Source: Fasciola hepatica (taxonomy: Eukaryota > Platyhelminthes > Trematoda > Plagiorchiida > Fasciolidae). From it: 64,000 bases of DNA. This document shows, in pieces, positions 11,208 through 22,983 of the stretch. The stretch's first letter is position 1, and every line of letters starts with the position of its first letter. The notes under the pieces are model-generated. The model ran no database searches, was not told the origin of the DNA, and saw nothing but the letters and a program-made list of their open reading frames with translations. The position numbers were made by a program, and so were the translations under genes. The stretch lies in assembly GCA_948099385.1 (NCBI GenBank), contig CANUEZ040000024.1, forward strand, positions 20,906,001 to 20,970,000. Reading direction: 5' to 3'.

Positions 11208-11757
11208 CAAGTGATTCCCAAAACTATTTCCACTAGCGTATAAGGGATTCAGGTCCTGTCGTGACGCGCGGGTGTGGGAGATACCAAGTTTCAACTTCCC
11301 CCTCACTCCCCCGCCAAAGTGAATCTAGGCAGTCAGTCTGTGGCACTACCCGGAGAGAAGGAAGTCTACGTATACTCTCGTCGGTTACCTACGTCTTCAC
11401 TTGACGTAGCTACGGATCAAAACGCCAGTGGCGGAGTACATATCTCAGTTGTGCAATATGTGAGGAGCGACCATGTGGGGAAAGACTGGTATAAATCGAA
11501 GCACGGGGCAGATAGCCAGCACTATTAAATCTCAAGGCTCCCCGTGCTGAAGTGGTTATCCTCGGCCTGGCGGAAGGCTCCCTCAAAACTCGAAAACAAA
11601 GGCTGACGTACTGTGCACTCGGGTGGGCTATTTGCGATCAAGAAGTAAGGTGATAATGAAGGCCATCGGTCCCGGCCCGTGGAAGCCGACAAAATTCGCG
11701 GTGTCATATTATGCTGCCAAAAACATGGCTAACAGGAGTCCCGGAACATACGATAGA
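11208..11757. other. Spacer between two CR1-like elements
   Basis: No gene seen. The left part may be the 3' untranslated region of the plus-strand CR1 remnant. The right edge meets the short tandem tail of the minus-strand CR1-like copy at 11761-11780. Confidence 0.3.
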
Positions 11758-11760
11758 GAT

Positions 11761-11780
11761 TCAGTTCAGTTCAGTTCAGT
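11761..11780 (-). repeat. Pentanucleotide tail (TCAGT)x4 of the CR1-like element
   Basis: Four perfect TCAGT units on the plus strand lie at the expected 3' end of the minus-strand CR1-like copy, about 280 bases beyond the end of its reverse transcriptase frame. CR1-clade elements are known to end in short tandem repeats used in target-primed reverse transcription. Confidence 0.55.
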
Positions 11781-12044
11781 ATGCACAGGACAGGTCACGG
11801 CCACGGCCAATCGAGCGTACAGAATTCCTTCGATGGTATTCACACCAGTTATGCACCCACCACTGCCGAGTGTATTTCGTCGAATCCCCGCTAAAAATGA
11901 GAGGGAAACGGAAAACCTCATCGCACATCAATTGTGAGGGACATGAAGCATCGTGAGCATTCACTGAGACTGTAAGCAATGAGCGAAAAAGTCTATTAAA
12001 ACATACTCCAGAAGGACCACAGTTCTACCAGTCGTCCACCTGGT

Positions 12045-14870
12045 TGACCTACTCAGGGTTCGCTACGAGGAAATATATTGTACCACTTGCGATCTAGGGC
12101 ACATTTGAAGAATTGGACGGTCTGCAGATCTACCATTCCATCAGGCAGACCGTTCCAACTGTTCACAACCCTGTTGCTAAAGAGGTGCGATCTAGCATCA
12201 ACCTAGCTCTAGCTTTTATCAGCTTCTTTTCATGTGCCCTTGTTCTGGAATCTACGGCCACTTGGAACAGACTATCTGGTCTAAGGCCAGAAAGGCCCTT
12301 CATTACTTTAAACGTTTCTATGAGATCCCCTCGACTTCTCCTCCTTTCCAGCGGGAAAAGATTCAGGTCACAGAGTCTCTACTCGTAAGTCTTTCCCCTC
12401 TGCCCTTCAACCATTCGCGTGGCGGGACTTTTGACTTTCTCGAGGCAGGCGGCGTCCTTTTTGTAGAAGGGTGACCAAGCCTGCACGCTACCTTCTAAGT
12501 GAGGTCGTACTATAGCCATGTAAATAGGTACGAATACCTCCGGCTTCCGGCGAGACAAAGCTGATCGCAGCCTAAAGAGCTCCTCACGAGCCTTATGCGC
12601 AGCAGTGTTGCACTGCTCTGACCGTTTGAAGTCACTGTTCATGATGACCCCAAGGTCTTTAACCCTACCGACTGCCTCTGTGCTGAACAGCCCTTGATCA
12701 TGAGCGACAGTTAGGCTCTCTGTCGTCCTTGAAAACAAATGGCTTTTTTCAGCGTTAAGATGTAAGTCCCATTTGTATGCCCAGTTCAGGATGGTACCTA
12801 TTTCCCTGCCCAAGTCCGCCCTACCCTCAGATCCAACAATCTTCACATCATCCGCAAAAATAAAGCCGGGCGATTGAAGACCGGATGCCAGGTCATTAAT
12901 AAATAACAAGAATAGGACCGGGCCTAGGACGGATCAATGAGGTACTCCACTTGTGACATTCGCCAAACTGGAGCACCTGTCTCCCACTCTGACGTGAAAC
13001 CGCCTGTGTGGGAGAGAAAGTCCTCTGGCCGCCCAAATACTCGCCCACCTATACCGAACCTCTCCTTTCTGCGTAGGAAGAGACGATGAATAACGGAGTC
13101 GAACGCCTTGCTAAAGTCGAGGTAGCATACCTCAACTTGCTTACTTTCGTCCAGTCGTCGAGTTACTTCATCTAAGAAGCACAGGAGATTGGTCAGGCAA
13201 GATCTATTTTTCAGGAATCCATGCTGCGCGGGGCTTAGCATGGAGTGCTGCAGTAAGTGCTGGCAGATATGGGCACGGATGATCTTCTCAAGGACTTTAC
13301 AGAGAATGCTAGTTAGGCTTACCGGCCTGTAGTTCTGCACAGCCGACTTAGGCCCACTCTTAGGTATTGCCACGACTGCCGCGGCTTTCCAGTCCTGAGG
13401 CAACTTATCCTGGTCCAACGTGGACCTGTACAGCCTGCATACCGATGGAGCTATGATATCCGCCAACGGCTTGATGATAGCTGGATGAATGCAGTCTGAG
13501 TTCACTGACTTGTGACTGTTTAATTCCTGTAGGTACTTACGCACGCTCTCCTCTGAAGGGTTCAGCTCGTTTAACTGAGGAGGAGGATGCACCAGAGCCA
13601 GATCTACTCGTACCCCACTATCCATTCTATTTACACTACCAAAGTATTCCTCCAGGGCGTCCGCTTTTCCCTGGTCATCAGTGACAATACCATGGTCTCT
13701 GGTGGATAGCGGACCTACTGCATTCTTCGTTGAGCCTTTAGATTGTACATAGCTGTAGAATTCTCTTGGCTGTTGTCCTGCACAATGGGCTAATTTGAGC
13801 TCAAATTCCCGCCTGGAAGTTCTCAGAAGGTTTACAGTCTCGCTTCTCAGCTTTGTATAGCGGTTCCAGGCTAGCTGACTGCCGGAAGCTTTGTACTGGT
13901 TCCAGCTGCGGTTTCTACGTCTGGTGGCCTTGGCTATTGCAGCCTTCCACCACATGGGTCTGCCCACCCCACTCCCTCGTTTTAAGGGTGCGAACTCTTT
14001 CTGTAAGGCAATAACGGATCCCTTTATGGCTTGTAAGCGCTCCTCGACAGTAGTCCCCTCTGTCGTGTCCCAGGTCAAACCCATGGCCCTATTACGAAGC
14101 TTACCCATGTCCATACTACCGAAAAGTCTGATCAGCCCTTAGAGAGTCTTGGGTTGCCGCAAGCATAAGACGATTTTGACACACGCGTGGTCACTCCTGC
14201 CCAGAGGTGCATAATAATGCAGTCCAGACACATCGTTGGGGAAGTTTGTTATTGCTAGATCCAGCAAGGGTGGAACGCATCCAGCCCTATATCTAGTATT
14301 TCCCCTAATGTGCTGGTGCGACGCATTGGCATGCAGCCATCCTAAGTAGGTTTGCTCCTCCGATCCCAGCAAGCAGACCTCAGCCGCCCAGTCGACGTGC
14401 GGAAGGTTGAAGTCATCTACTATGAGGGTCATTTGTGCGTTCTTAACTAGTTCAGTCAAAGTCCGCAGTAAACAAACGCCCTCTTCGTGGATAGCTTTTG
14501 GTGCCCTGTAGACACAGACAACGTTAACCCTTCTGCCTGGAAGGATGATCGTAACGGAGCACAACTGGATATTGCGAGTGCATATCTTGGTCTGAGACCC
14601 AAGGTGGTTTATACCCGACCTAACGAGGAGGGCTACTCCACCACCAGATGGACCATGTTCTCGATCCTGCCTATAGACTGCAAAATCTTTACTCATTAGG
14701 TCTGGCACATGGTCTTCTTCAAAAATCCACGTTTCCGTGACGGCAACCATTGACGCTTTCTGCTCTTCAGCGGTTTTGGCAGGTTCCGCCCAGTTGCTTC
14801 TAATACTACACGTGTTAGTATACAACACCACCGCGTTTGCTCCGTCTCTTAGGAGTATCTTATTATTCAC
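12045..14870 (-). pseudogene. CR1-like ORF2: apurinic-type endonuclease plus reverse transcriptase, broken
   Basis: The endonuclease part (14870-14139) shows VTETW with the catalytic glutamate, a VDDFN block in place of the usual GDFN, and a final SDHACVKI. A TAA at 14139-14141 separates it, still in frame, from the RT part (14114-12924), which has YRPVSLTS, QHGFLKNRSCLTNL and CYLDFSKAFDSV. Frame changes near 13005 and 12915 precede LLFINDLASG and the FADD box (FADDVKIVG). The thumb and C-terminus (LFPLERRRSRGDLIETFKVM, then a WNGLPD-type end) continue in other frames down to about 12045. The enzyme nicks DNA and reverse-transcribes element RNA at the nick. Confidence 0.8.
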
Positions 14871-14973
14871 TCCTGTCCGTTTCGCAGGCGAAACGCCTGA
14901 GATGGTGACAAGTTTTTCACTTCGGTTGTTCCACTGGTGTGCATGAAGCCGGCTGACGATCCAGAACTTCCGA

Positions 14974-15762
14974 CTACCCCCAATCCATCTCTATAGGAGT
15001 TGCCACAACATCCAGACTGGCAGGGGTCACACTGTCCTCCAACTTCGAACAGAACTGCCAACTTTCGTCTTCCAGTGCGTCTTCAATTAAAAATGTTTGC
15101 GACCCCGCACGTGGCTTCTTTACTATTGTCGGGGTCGGGGCCTGAGAGCCGAGCACGGCATTCCGCTGAACTTTTAGGTTTCTCACCAGTGCCCTGGCTG
15201 GTCGAACAAGGTTACCCCACGGAGCTAGACCCCCAGGCTTTTCTCTATGCTTGTCTGGCACAATTTGGTATCTAACCTCGATGGTGTGAGCCCCTGTTGC
15301 TGCCCTCCCCAACAGTTTGTCCTGGGTGGCCTCATCAGCGAACTCCGCTAGGATTGGTCTCGCACGATGTTCGCCTTTGATCCCCAGTGGTGACTTCCAT
15401 GTCCCCATTCTGTGTACCCTTCTTAGAGTAGTAGGGTATGGAACACCCTCGATTCGCAGTATATCGCAGACCCTCCTTCTATCTATGTCCCTCCTGGTTT
15501 TCGATTCTCTCATAAATGGTTCTTCCTGAATTAGGACCAGGAGCCTGTGGCTTGAGACCCTCCCTATCGACAAGATCTGCCTCTGCAGATCCTTCACCTT
15601 GTTTTCCAGCACCAGAAGAGCAGGGTCATCCACCCTATCTAACCCATCCTTCGAGAAATTACGGTCACCACGGCAAGGCTGTGCGGATGCGCCCGGGTAA
15701 AAAAAACTCTTGTCGGGGATTCTCATGAGATTGGCCGGGGCGAAACCGTTTCTGTTACGCAA
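14974..15762 (-). CDS. CR1-like ORF1 protein
   Basis: Open for 262 codons. The listed start is a TTG just after a stop; the first ATG is about 12 codons in (NLMRIPDKS). The middle has a leucine-rich coiled-coil-like stretch (LVLENKVKDLQRQIL) followed by an RRM-like core (RVCDILRIEGVP, RPILAEFADEATQDKLLGRA). That matches ORF1 proteins of CR1/L1-type elements, which bind element RNA as multimers. It lies directly upstream of the endonuclease frame on the same strand. It may be nearly intact while ORF2 is broken. Confidence 0.6.
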   Translation of the reverse strand: MRNRNGFAPANLMRIPDKSFFYPGASAQPCRGDRNFSKDGLDRVDDPALLVLENKVKDLQRQILSIGRVSSHRLLVLIQEEPFMRESKTRRDIDRRRVCDILRIEGVPYPTTLRRVHRMGTWKSPLGIKGEHRARPILAEFADEATQDKLLGRAATGAHTIEVRYQIVPDKHREKPGGLAPWGNLVRPARALVRNLKVQRNAVLGSQAPTPTIVKKPRAGSQTFLIEDALEDESWQFCSKLEDSVTPASLDVVATPIEMDWG

Positions 15763-15780
15763 CGGAAACGAGATGCCTCA

Positions 15781-16450
<670 letters not shown>

Positions 16451-16464
16451 ACACTTTACATTGA

Positions 16465-16470
16465 AATAAA
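16465..16470 (+). promoter_or_regulatory. Poly(A) signal of the ubiquitin-L40 gene
   Basis: AATAAA lies 15 bases after the stop codon and is followed by a GT/T-rich stretch within about 30 bases. The 3' untranslated region would be very short. Confidence 0.6.
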
Positions 16471-18058
16471 TGTTCATATGATCGGGTTTTTATCTTGTTT
16501 ACACGTCTGGGCAATGAGGCTATTCCATTTTCAACGGTTTGTGGCTACGTAGTTTGTTCTACTCAGCAGGAAAAATGGCTTTATAGGACGTTGAATGTGA
16601 GTGGCGTTATAGAGGTGAGGATCAGTAGCAATTAGAGTTTGTGGCTTTGTAGCAGCTGCAAGTTGTCGGTCGTTCGTCGTTCGGTCCTCGGTAGGTATAG
16701 ATCGGAATCTGTCGGTTTAAGAATTCAAAGACTGATTCGGTAGCTGAGGGGCGTAATTTATTTCAGTGGAAGAGTGGAAACCCGTGTACTTAGCTACGCT
16801 CAAAACTAGTTTTGGCCCCCAAGATGCACGTATTCAAAGCAACTTTAGGCGCTGGCAGCGGTTGGCCTCGTGCTGCGACCCTTGTAACACAGCATGGGTT
16901 CCAACCGGTTTGCTTAGTAGCTAGTCTCCACAGGTTGAACGTGAATTGATACGAGGGGGATAAACGGCCGGAGTACCGTATATTTCAATGAGCGTTTTGT
17001 TTCCATGCAGTGATTTGTGTACATTGAGATGCCCTTTGATACCAAGCAGCAGATCGTCCTATCCCATGCGCTGTACAATTTGTAGAATAAGGATAATTGA
17101 TAACTTCATTATTTGGGAGGTAAATTTGATCAAGAAAATCGTAGTTTGGGAAAGGTGGCCAGTTGGTCAAGTACGTACGGCCTGTATACACCGCTCGGAA
17201 GTCCAGCAGTGCGGTAGCGCAAACCGCTCGAAAGCTGGTCAAAAATCGTTTTTTTTCGGTGCGGTATTGCTGCAAGTGGACTTGTACCGTTTAGCTAGAC
17301 GCTCCAGGTTCGTTCGGGGTTCATGTTCTACCAAACTTCGCGTCGCTGAATCGCGAGCGGTTCACTCTTGGTGTTGCATTATACTTCTGTGCGTGTAGAT
17401 TTGAGAAAAACTGCTCCGTTCATAAGGTTGGTGTTAACGGAGCGAGGTCGTGTAACACAGCTTATTGCCGACGATATTTCCTCACAAGGCTCTTCGCTGC
17501 ATTATAATTGGAAAATCCTCTCTCTAGGTACCAACCTGTTGACTTGTGAGTCTCGCATGGTTACGGTGAATGAATAAACTGGGTCTTCGATCTGGGCTTT
17601 ATCCATCTCAAATCAGCGGTACCATAGGTGAGATGAAAAGAAGATTGCGAGGCGTTTTAATATACAACTAATATTCCCCCCTCCGGACAGTGTGACGTGA
17701 GCTGAAGGATGGTATGACAATGAATTATCAATAAACGTATTGGCGTGGAATTGGCACAAGAGGGTTGCGAGTCATGATTAAATCTCTACTGCTCGAGTTG
17801 TACGCCTGTGCCCGCTGCTGCCTCCGTGACGCTAGTTCGTCTGGAGCTGAGCTACTTCTTGGGTCTCGATTCACTCCATCCCGGTCATCATGACCTTATG
17901 CGGGTGTCTGATTATTCACATTCTGGGCCTGGGTTACTTATCAGAGTCCCAGTGTCAGGCTAACAGTCGTCGTGTTCAACTGTGCGTGCACCAACAGGAG
18001 CTGAGTGGCGGGCTAGCATTCCTCTTTACCATTAGGGAGATATACGAGCGCTTACGGG

Positions 18059-18062
<4 letters not shown>
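16471..18062. other. No recognisable gene
   Basis: Open frames at 16988-17398 (plus) and 16985-17275 (minus) overlap each other and show no domain. A short hydrophobic-start frame at 17890 runs straight into the TA repeat. I see no supported gene. Confidence 0.4.

Positions 18063-18137
<75 letters not shown>
18063..18137. repeat. (TA)n microsatellite, 3' tail of an RTE-like copy
   Basis: Uninterrupted TA repeats. The sequence directly to the right (18138 to about 18500) is shared with the sequence right of the (TA)n at 31622-31698, and both run into the same RTE C-terminus on the minus strand. The TA tract therefore sits at the 3' end of this RTE subfamily. Confidence 0.9.
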
Positions 18138-18142
<5 letters not shown>

Positions 18143-19085
18143 TTTTACACCGACTTGAGAGCAAGCATGGTGGTAACACAACAACAACGGAGGACAACTA
18201 CGAAGTCGTGGGCGGGGGATTAGAAGCCAACAAAGATTATAACAAGTAAAGGCAGTTTTCTGATATTTCCACCGTACGTGTTCTGTGAATCCTTATTGTG
18301 TGTTCAGTTGTCTGTGGGGAATGGGAGGTCAGAAGACAGGCTATACAGCGTTCGCGCCACTGGATTCGGTTCTGAGCCATATCTCAGAGCGTCTCTAACC
18401 AACGGCGATCCTCATCTCTTGGGCCCCCAACAAAGAAGGCGGGAAGTACAAAACGAAGCCAAAGCCGTAGCTAACTTCTTCATGCCCCTGCGCCAAGTCA
18501 TAACCTAACCGCCGCGCCGTTTCTTCCAGCCTTGCCCAATACACGCAAGCAGAGCCCAAAAGGGTAAACGGTGGACAGGTGCACGTAAAACGTGCCCAAG
18601 CCGTCGGAGGCGGTGAAGAGCGATTATCTCTGCCAGGGGCGACTATGAGCACCATACACAGGGCGACGAGCGTTGTCATTGCTCATTAGATGTTCCCACC
18701 AGACACCAGCAATGCTTCGGAGACACCGGTGGTCGAATACAAAAAGCCGCCGAGTATCCTCAACGCGGAGGGGCCAGGTCTCGGAACCGTAAAGAAGAAC
18801 GCTACGAACTGTGGCACTGTATACCCTTCCCTTGAGGGGAGGCCGGACGTCATGGCTGCACCACCGATGGTGCAGGTTAGCGAAAGCTGTTCTGGCTCTC
18901 GAAATTTGTGATGTGATCTCTCCAGCACCACCACCAGCTGTGATCAAGCTTCCGAGGTACTTAGGGCTATCAACCACTTCCAACCGATCATCACTAAGGA
19001 TGAGTACAAGCACAGGCTCCTGCCAGTCTTGAAGAAGTACCCTGCACTTTGAAAGCTCAAAGTATTCCAACAGATCGACCTCCAT
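18138..19085 (-). pseudogene. RTE-like reverse transcriptase C-terminus plus 3' UTR ((TA)-tailed subfamily)
   Basis: The minus frame from 19085 to 18624 encodes the C-terminal RT region: CRVLLQDWQEP, PKYLGSLI, RISRARTAF, GRVYSATVRSVLLYGSETW and FDHRCLRSIAG. Beyond a frameshift near 18620 it continues to WGPRDE and MAQNRIQWRERC at about 18350. The copy is 5'-truncated at about 19085. It resembles the RTE copies at 24919 and 40152 in plan but not in sequence detail, and ends in (TA)n instead of (GAT)n. Confidence 0.75.
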
Positions 19086-19092
19086 AGTCGGA

Positions 19093-20814
19093 TCGATTAC
19101 TAAAGCGAGGGAAAGCGGCTGGTCCTGACGGACTCCCTCCAGTTCTTTTCAAGATGGGTGGTGGTGCATTGGTAAAATCAACTACCACCTTGCTCGGTGA
19201 CGTTTGGAAGAAGGAACGCACCCCGCTATTATGGGGTGAGTCATTGATTATACCCATCTTCAAGAAGGGAATACGCAATGACTAGTAATCATCGTGCGAC
19301 TAGCTTAATTCCAATAGTCACCAAGATATTAGCCTCGGTTTTGCTGCGTCGCCTCACACCGGTTCGCGAGAGAAACGCCTGCGAACAACAGGCCGGATTC
19401 CGCCCAGGTCGGAGATGCATCGACCACATTTTTACTCTTCGTTAATTACTGGAGATGCGTCACGCACACCGTCGACCGACAGTAACGGTTTACCTTGACT
19501 TGAAGGGCGCCTTCGGTTCAGTCGACCGGACGGCGCTATTCAATACTCTTCACCAGAAGGGTATGCCCCAGAAGTTCTTGAATCTACTGAGGTCGTTGTA
19601 CTCTCATACTTCTGGCCGCATGAGGGTTTACGGTGAACTATTCAGTCCATTCGAAACGACGAGCGGTGTTCGATAGGAATGTCCAATTTCTCCATTCTTG
19701 TTTAACTTCGTCATGGACGAAATAATAGGGGCTGCCTTGGGAGAGCTCTAGGATGTGAGCATCGAACTAGGAAATAGTGGGAAGCTGTGTGACCTAGATT
19801 ACGCGGACGACGTTGTCTGCTTGTTCGAATGCACGGAAACATGCGCAACATGCACTAGATAGACTTGCGAGAGCTGTAGCTCCACTTGGCATGCGCTTTG
19901 CACCTCCAAACTGTAAAGTACTTTTGCAAGACTGGACATCAACGATTCGGAGCTTGATGCTCGATGGGGAGGAACTAACAATTGTTGACCGCTTTAGTTA
20001 CCTCGGAAGCAGCGTGACGACGGATGGGAGCACAGTAGTAGAGGTGAACGCGCGTATATCCAAGGCCCGAGGGGTGTACGCTGGACTGAAGTACTTGTGG
20101 TGGCGACCTAATATTTCACTGAAGTTGAAAGGTCGTGTATACTGTGCTGCAGTGCGTTCAGTTTTGCTGTATAGTTGCAAGACTTGGAGTCCGCGTGCAG
20201 AAGATATTCGTCGTTTTCAGGTTTTCGGCCATCGATGCTTGCGTAGTATCTCTAATATTGGATGGAATGACCGAGTAAGCAATGCTGAAGTTACAAATCG
20301 AGTATTGGGTACCACTTCAGGGAGTTATCTATCACAGCGTATCCAGCTTGGTAGGCTTCGTTGGTTAGGGCACATGTTACGTATGGCTAACACGCGGCTA
20401 CCTTACCGTGCCCTGCTTTCCGTTCCTCAGGAGTGGAAGAAACCACGTGGAGTTCAACAGATGACTTGGCAAAGAGGAACGAGGAAAAGTACAGCAAACT
20501 TGATTGGGGCCCAAAAGATCCTTCAAGCAGTTGGCTGGAGACACTGAAGGATGTGGCAGCGAACCGTGAACTGTGGCAATTGTGCTGTCACTTTCTATTA
20601 AATCAGAATGATTGATCGATGTGCGTTTGTACAGTTAGACTGTGTATTCCGTGTGTTGGTTACTAGGGCATTCTTTCCTTTTCCCACCCCTGTAGGTGCA
20701 CTCCCTGTCCATCTTGTATATTCATACTTTCTAATTCAACGTGCGTCATGGTGAGAAAGGCAGTGGTCAATGGGGCTTGCCCTACTGTTTAACGCTATAC
20801 GATGGTGATGATGT
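19093..20814 (+). pseudogene. RTE-like reverse transcriptase, 5'-truncated and decayed ((GAT)-tailed subfamily)
   Basis: It matches the RT half of the copy at 24919-28766 from the AGPDELP-type block onward. Visible parts are LDLKGAFGSVDRTALF, the stop replacing Q in the VRQG motif near 19675, DYADDVVCLFE (in a shifted frame), then in a 244-codon frame from 19813 the thumb and C-terminus (FSYLGSSVTTDGST, GRVYCAAVRSVLLYS, LRWLGHMLRMANTR). It ends in a short GAT-rich tail at about 20800-20814. Several stops and frameshifts make it inactive. Its 5' end abuts the 5' end of the opposite-strand RTE copy. Confidence 0.8.
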
Positions 20815-22065
20815 ATCTGAAGCTATGTGCGTTCTTCTTTTCAAGTTGTCAACCGGTTACTGTGATCCAAGTTGGCAAGGCAGCCCCATAAATTAATTTC
20901 CTCTTGTATGTGGAAAACCTTCTTTGCAAAATATCATCGATACTCGTACAAATTAAGATTCTGTCGAATTCAATGCGTCCGGGAGTACTCGCTCTCAGTA
21001 ACTGGGTGGAAGACCTCAGTTAGTGCCTTCCGTTGGGTCTTTCCACCTACCGGTTTCCTTGAAGATTATTCGGGGTAGTTCGGCTAGTCGCACTGGGCTT
21101 GCTGTGGAGAAAATGCATTAGTTCGTTTGACGTGGAAGCTCCACAATCATAACAGCCATGGAGGGCGTACCAACCAGCGAAAACAACCAACGGGTGATTA
21201 GTGGTTATTGTTGCTGTCATATCGAGACACGCTGTTACGGAGGCAAAATGAGAGTGCTCATCTGTTACTCCTAAGGATGACGATTTCGAATGACTGACGA
21301 CAGAAGCTCCTTGAAGTCGATACTTAGTCTCAAATAGCTGGACGGGTTTGGTCAGTCCTCATGATCCCGGTCGATGAGACGTTGAATTGATCCCTGCGCA
21401 TGTGCGGCATTGCTTCGTGACACTTCATTTCGGCCAACGAGAAAGATAGATTCTTCGGCCGAACGAAATCTAGCATTCGAGTACCGCCTGGGTGTCACAG
21501 AGATGCATGTATTGCTTTCAGATCAGTTCCGTGATGAATTGAAGAGCAGTATGTTCGAGAACATATCAGCCACTGGCTTTTCCCCTCCAGGACGCAAGCG
21601 CCACTTCCCATACACTTCCTCGGCACACGCCAGCGCGCGGTCTCTGTACTCAAGCCCTGTGCGAATACACGCGGTTGGCACTCCACGATCTTTCCCCGTC
21701 GACTTCCCCGACGAACGCGATCGTAGAAGCTGAGGGAGTGTGCCCTCCAGTAATTGGTGAGCCCGTTCCATTTATAGTTTTTGATTAATTCCACCGAAGT
21801 GACCTATCCAGGTCGCGTCTACGGTAGTTTTTCCTTCCCTTTGTCGACCATATATTCAGCCTAACATTAATTAAATTTTTTTTATCGCAGACGTGTATCC
21901 CCATTGGACATTTTCAACTACGTACATCTTTTTGGGAGGCACATCGATTTCATCCTTTTTTGATCGTCGTTATTGTACCGGTTAAGTTTCATTCCCATTT
22001 ATTTATTTGACAACAAATTTTTGGAATCCCAGGTTAGTTTATTTCCATAGCGCACCTATTTCACA
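20815..22065. other. Flank and possible 5' region of the Gypsy element
   Basis: No gene seen. A block at about 21593-21757 recurs in the same orientation at about 30871-31031, on the other side of the Gypsy element. A TGG-AATCCCAGG word at 22022-22033, shortly before the gag ATG, could be a decayed primer-binding site. A convincing 5' LTR was not found. Confidence 0.3.
21593..21757 (+). repeat. Dispersed repeat, copy 1 (about 165 bp)
   Basis: Shares ACACTTCCTCGGCACACGCC, GCGGTCTCTGTACTCA and CGTAGAAGCTGAGG with 30871-31031 in direct orientation, with scattered differences. The two copies flank the Gypsy element, but their own flanks do not align, so a short dispersed repeat is as likely as an LTR remnant. 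Confidence 0.55.
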
Positions 22066-22926
22066 ATGAACAAAGATTCTAAGCCCGAGTATGGACTGGA
22101 GTGCCATGCAGCGCACATGAAAATACCGGATTTCATACCGGCAGATACGGGCGTATTCATCGCCATCCTCGAGTCTCGTTTCCAGAAGTCTCGCGCATCT
22201 AGTCAGCAGTCCAAATATAGTAAACTGCTCTCAGCAATCTCAGCTAGAATGATCCCACAAATCCGGGATATCATTATGAACTCCCCGGATCACGACCCGT
22301 ACGACACACTGCGGCAAGCCCTGATTAAGCGCGTGGCAGCGTCGGAAGAAAAACGTATCCAATACGTTCTCTCCAAAATCCAGCTAGGAGATATGACGTC
22401 ATCGCAGTTGTTAAGCAAAATGCGTTTATTGGTAGGTACGACGTCCATGGACTATGCGGTCTTGTGTCAGCTATCGATGCGGCGGCTTCCACCACATGCT
22501 CAGAGCATAGTTGCCGTCCTAATACAAGGTCAGACCTTGGATAAACGCGTCGAGGCCGCAGACAAAGTCCTCGAACAAGCACGTGCTTTTGCCCCACAGT
22601 CCTACGCATTCGTCAACGCCACTGTTACTCCACCAGATCCCGTTGTTAACCATGAGTCGACAACCACCCAGGACAACGCACCCAGTAGCAACTCTGACAT
22701 TCAGATGGTACGTCGGGTGGTCCGCCGTTCAATGCAGATGGCCGAACAGTACGAGACCACCATCAGTAGCCTGCGTTCACGAAGCCAAAGCCGTCACCGT
22801 TCTACACCGAATGCCCTGAGAGCAAACGCACAATCCGGCGAATGTTATTATCACCGCCGTTTCGGATCCCAGGCGCGTGAATGCGAAGAGCCTCGTACAT
22901 ACCGCACCCACCAGGGACATTACTAG
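22066..22926 (+). CDS. CsRn1-like gag protein
   Basis: A 286-codon open frame from a real ATG. The N-terminal half is the capsid-like region common to this clade (IPDFIPADTGVFIAILESRF near the start, YDTLRQALIKRVAASEEKR, QLLSKMRLLVG). The C-terminus has the zinc finger beginning CYYHRRFG with C, H and the third ligand C in place. The fourth position is R (CGT) where the family has C, a change of one base. Gag would form the particle and bind RNA. It stops 57 bases before the protease block in the same frame. The frame is intact although the rest of the element is not. Confidence 0.78.
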   Translation: MNKDSKPEYGLECHAAHMKIPDFIPADTGVFIAILESRFQKSRASSQQSKYSKLLSAISARMIPQIRDIIMNSPDHDPYDTLRQALIKRVAASEEKRIQYVLSKIQLGDMTSSQLLSKMRLLVGTTSMDYAVLCQLSMRRLPPHAQSIVAVLIQGQTLDKRVEAADKVLEQARAFAPQSYAFVNATVTPPDPVVNHESTTTQDNAPSSNSDIQMVRRVVRRSMQMAEQYETTISSLRSRSQSRHRSTPNALRANAQSGECYYHRRFGSQARECEEPRTYRTHQGHY

Positions 22927-22983
22927 GCCGGGAGGTGATGACGACGACCTCCGGGCACCCCTGTTCCTAGTTGTCTTATTTAC

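Larger units (their letters stand above)
11758..15780 (-). mobile_element. CR1-like non-LTR retrotransposon, near full length, decayed
   Basis: On the minus strand an ORF1-like frame (15762-14974) is followed by endonuclease and reverse transcriptase blocks (14870 to about 12045) and a 3' tail of four TCAGT units on the plus strand (ACTGA on minus, 11761-11780). This is the layout of CR1-clade elements, which end in short tandem repeats rather than poly(A). Several frameshifts and stops break the second frame. The 5' end is placed near 15780 only because ORF1 begins there. Confidence 0.72.

Noticed and set aside
16848..16915. tRNA-like sequence with GGGTTCCAACC resembling a B box
   Set aside because: The A-box region and the stem pairing do not fit a tRNA; I could not form the acceptor and anticodon stems.
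17890..18249. Open frame with a hydrophobic start that runs into a long IY repeat
   Set aside because: Most of it is the translation of the (TA)n tract; the same happens in several frames at each TA run. No gene evidence remains without the repeat.
22931..22952. Stem after the gag stop as a definite recoding signal
   Set aside because: Only about six pairs and further stops follow in frame; kept as a low-interest observation only.
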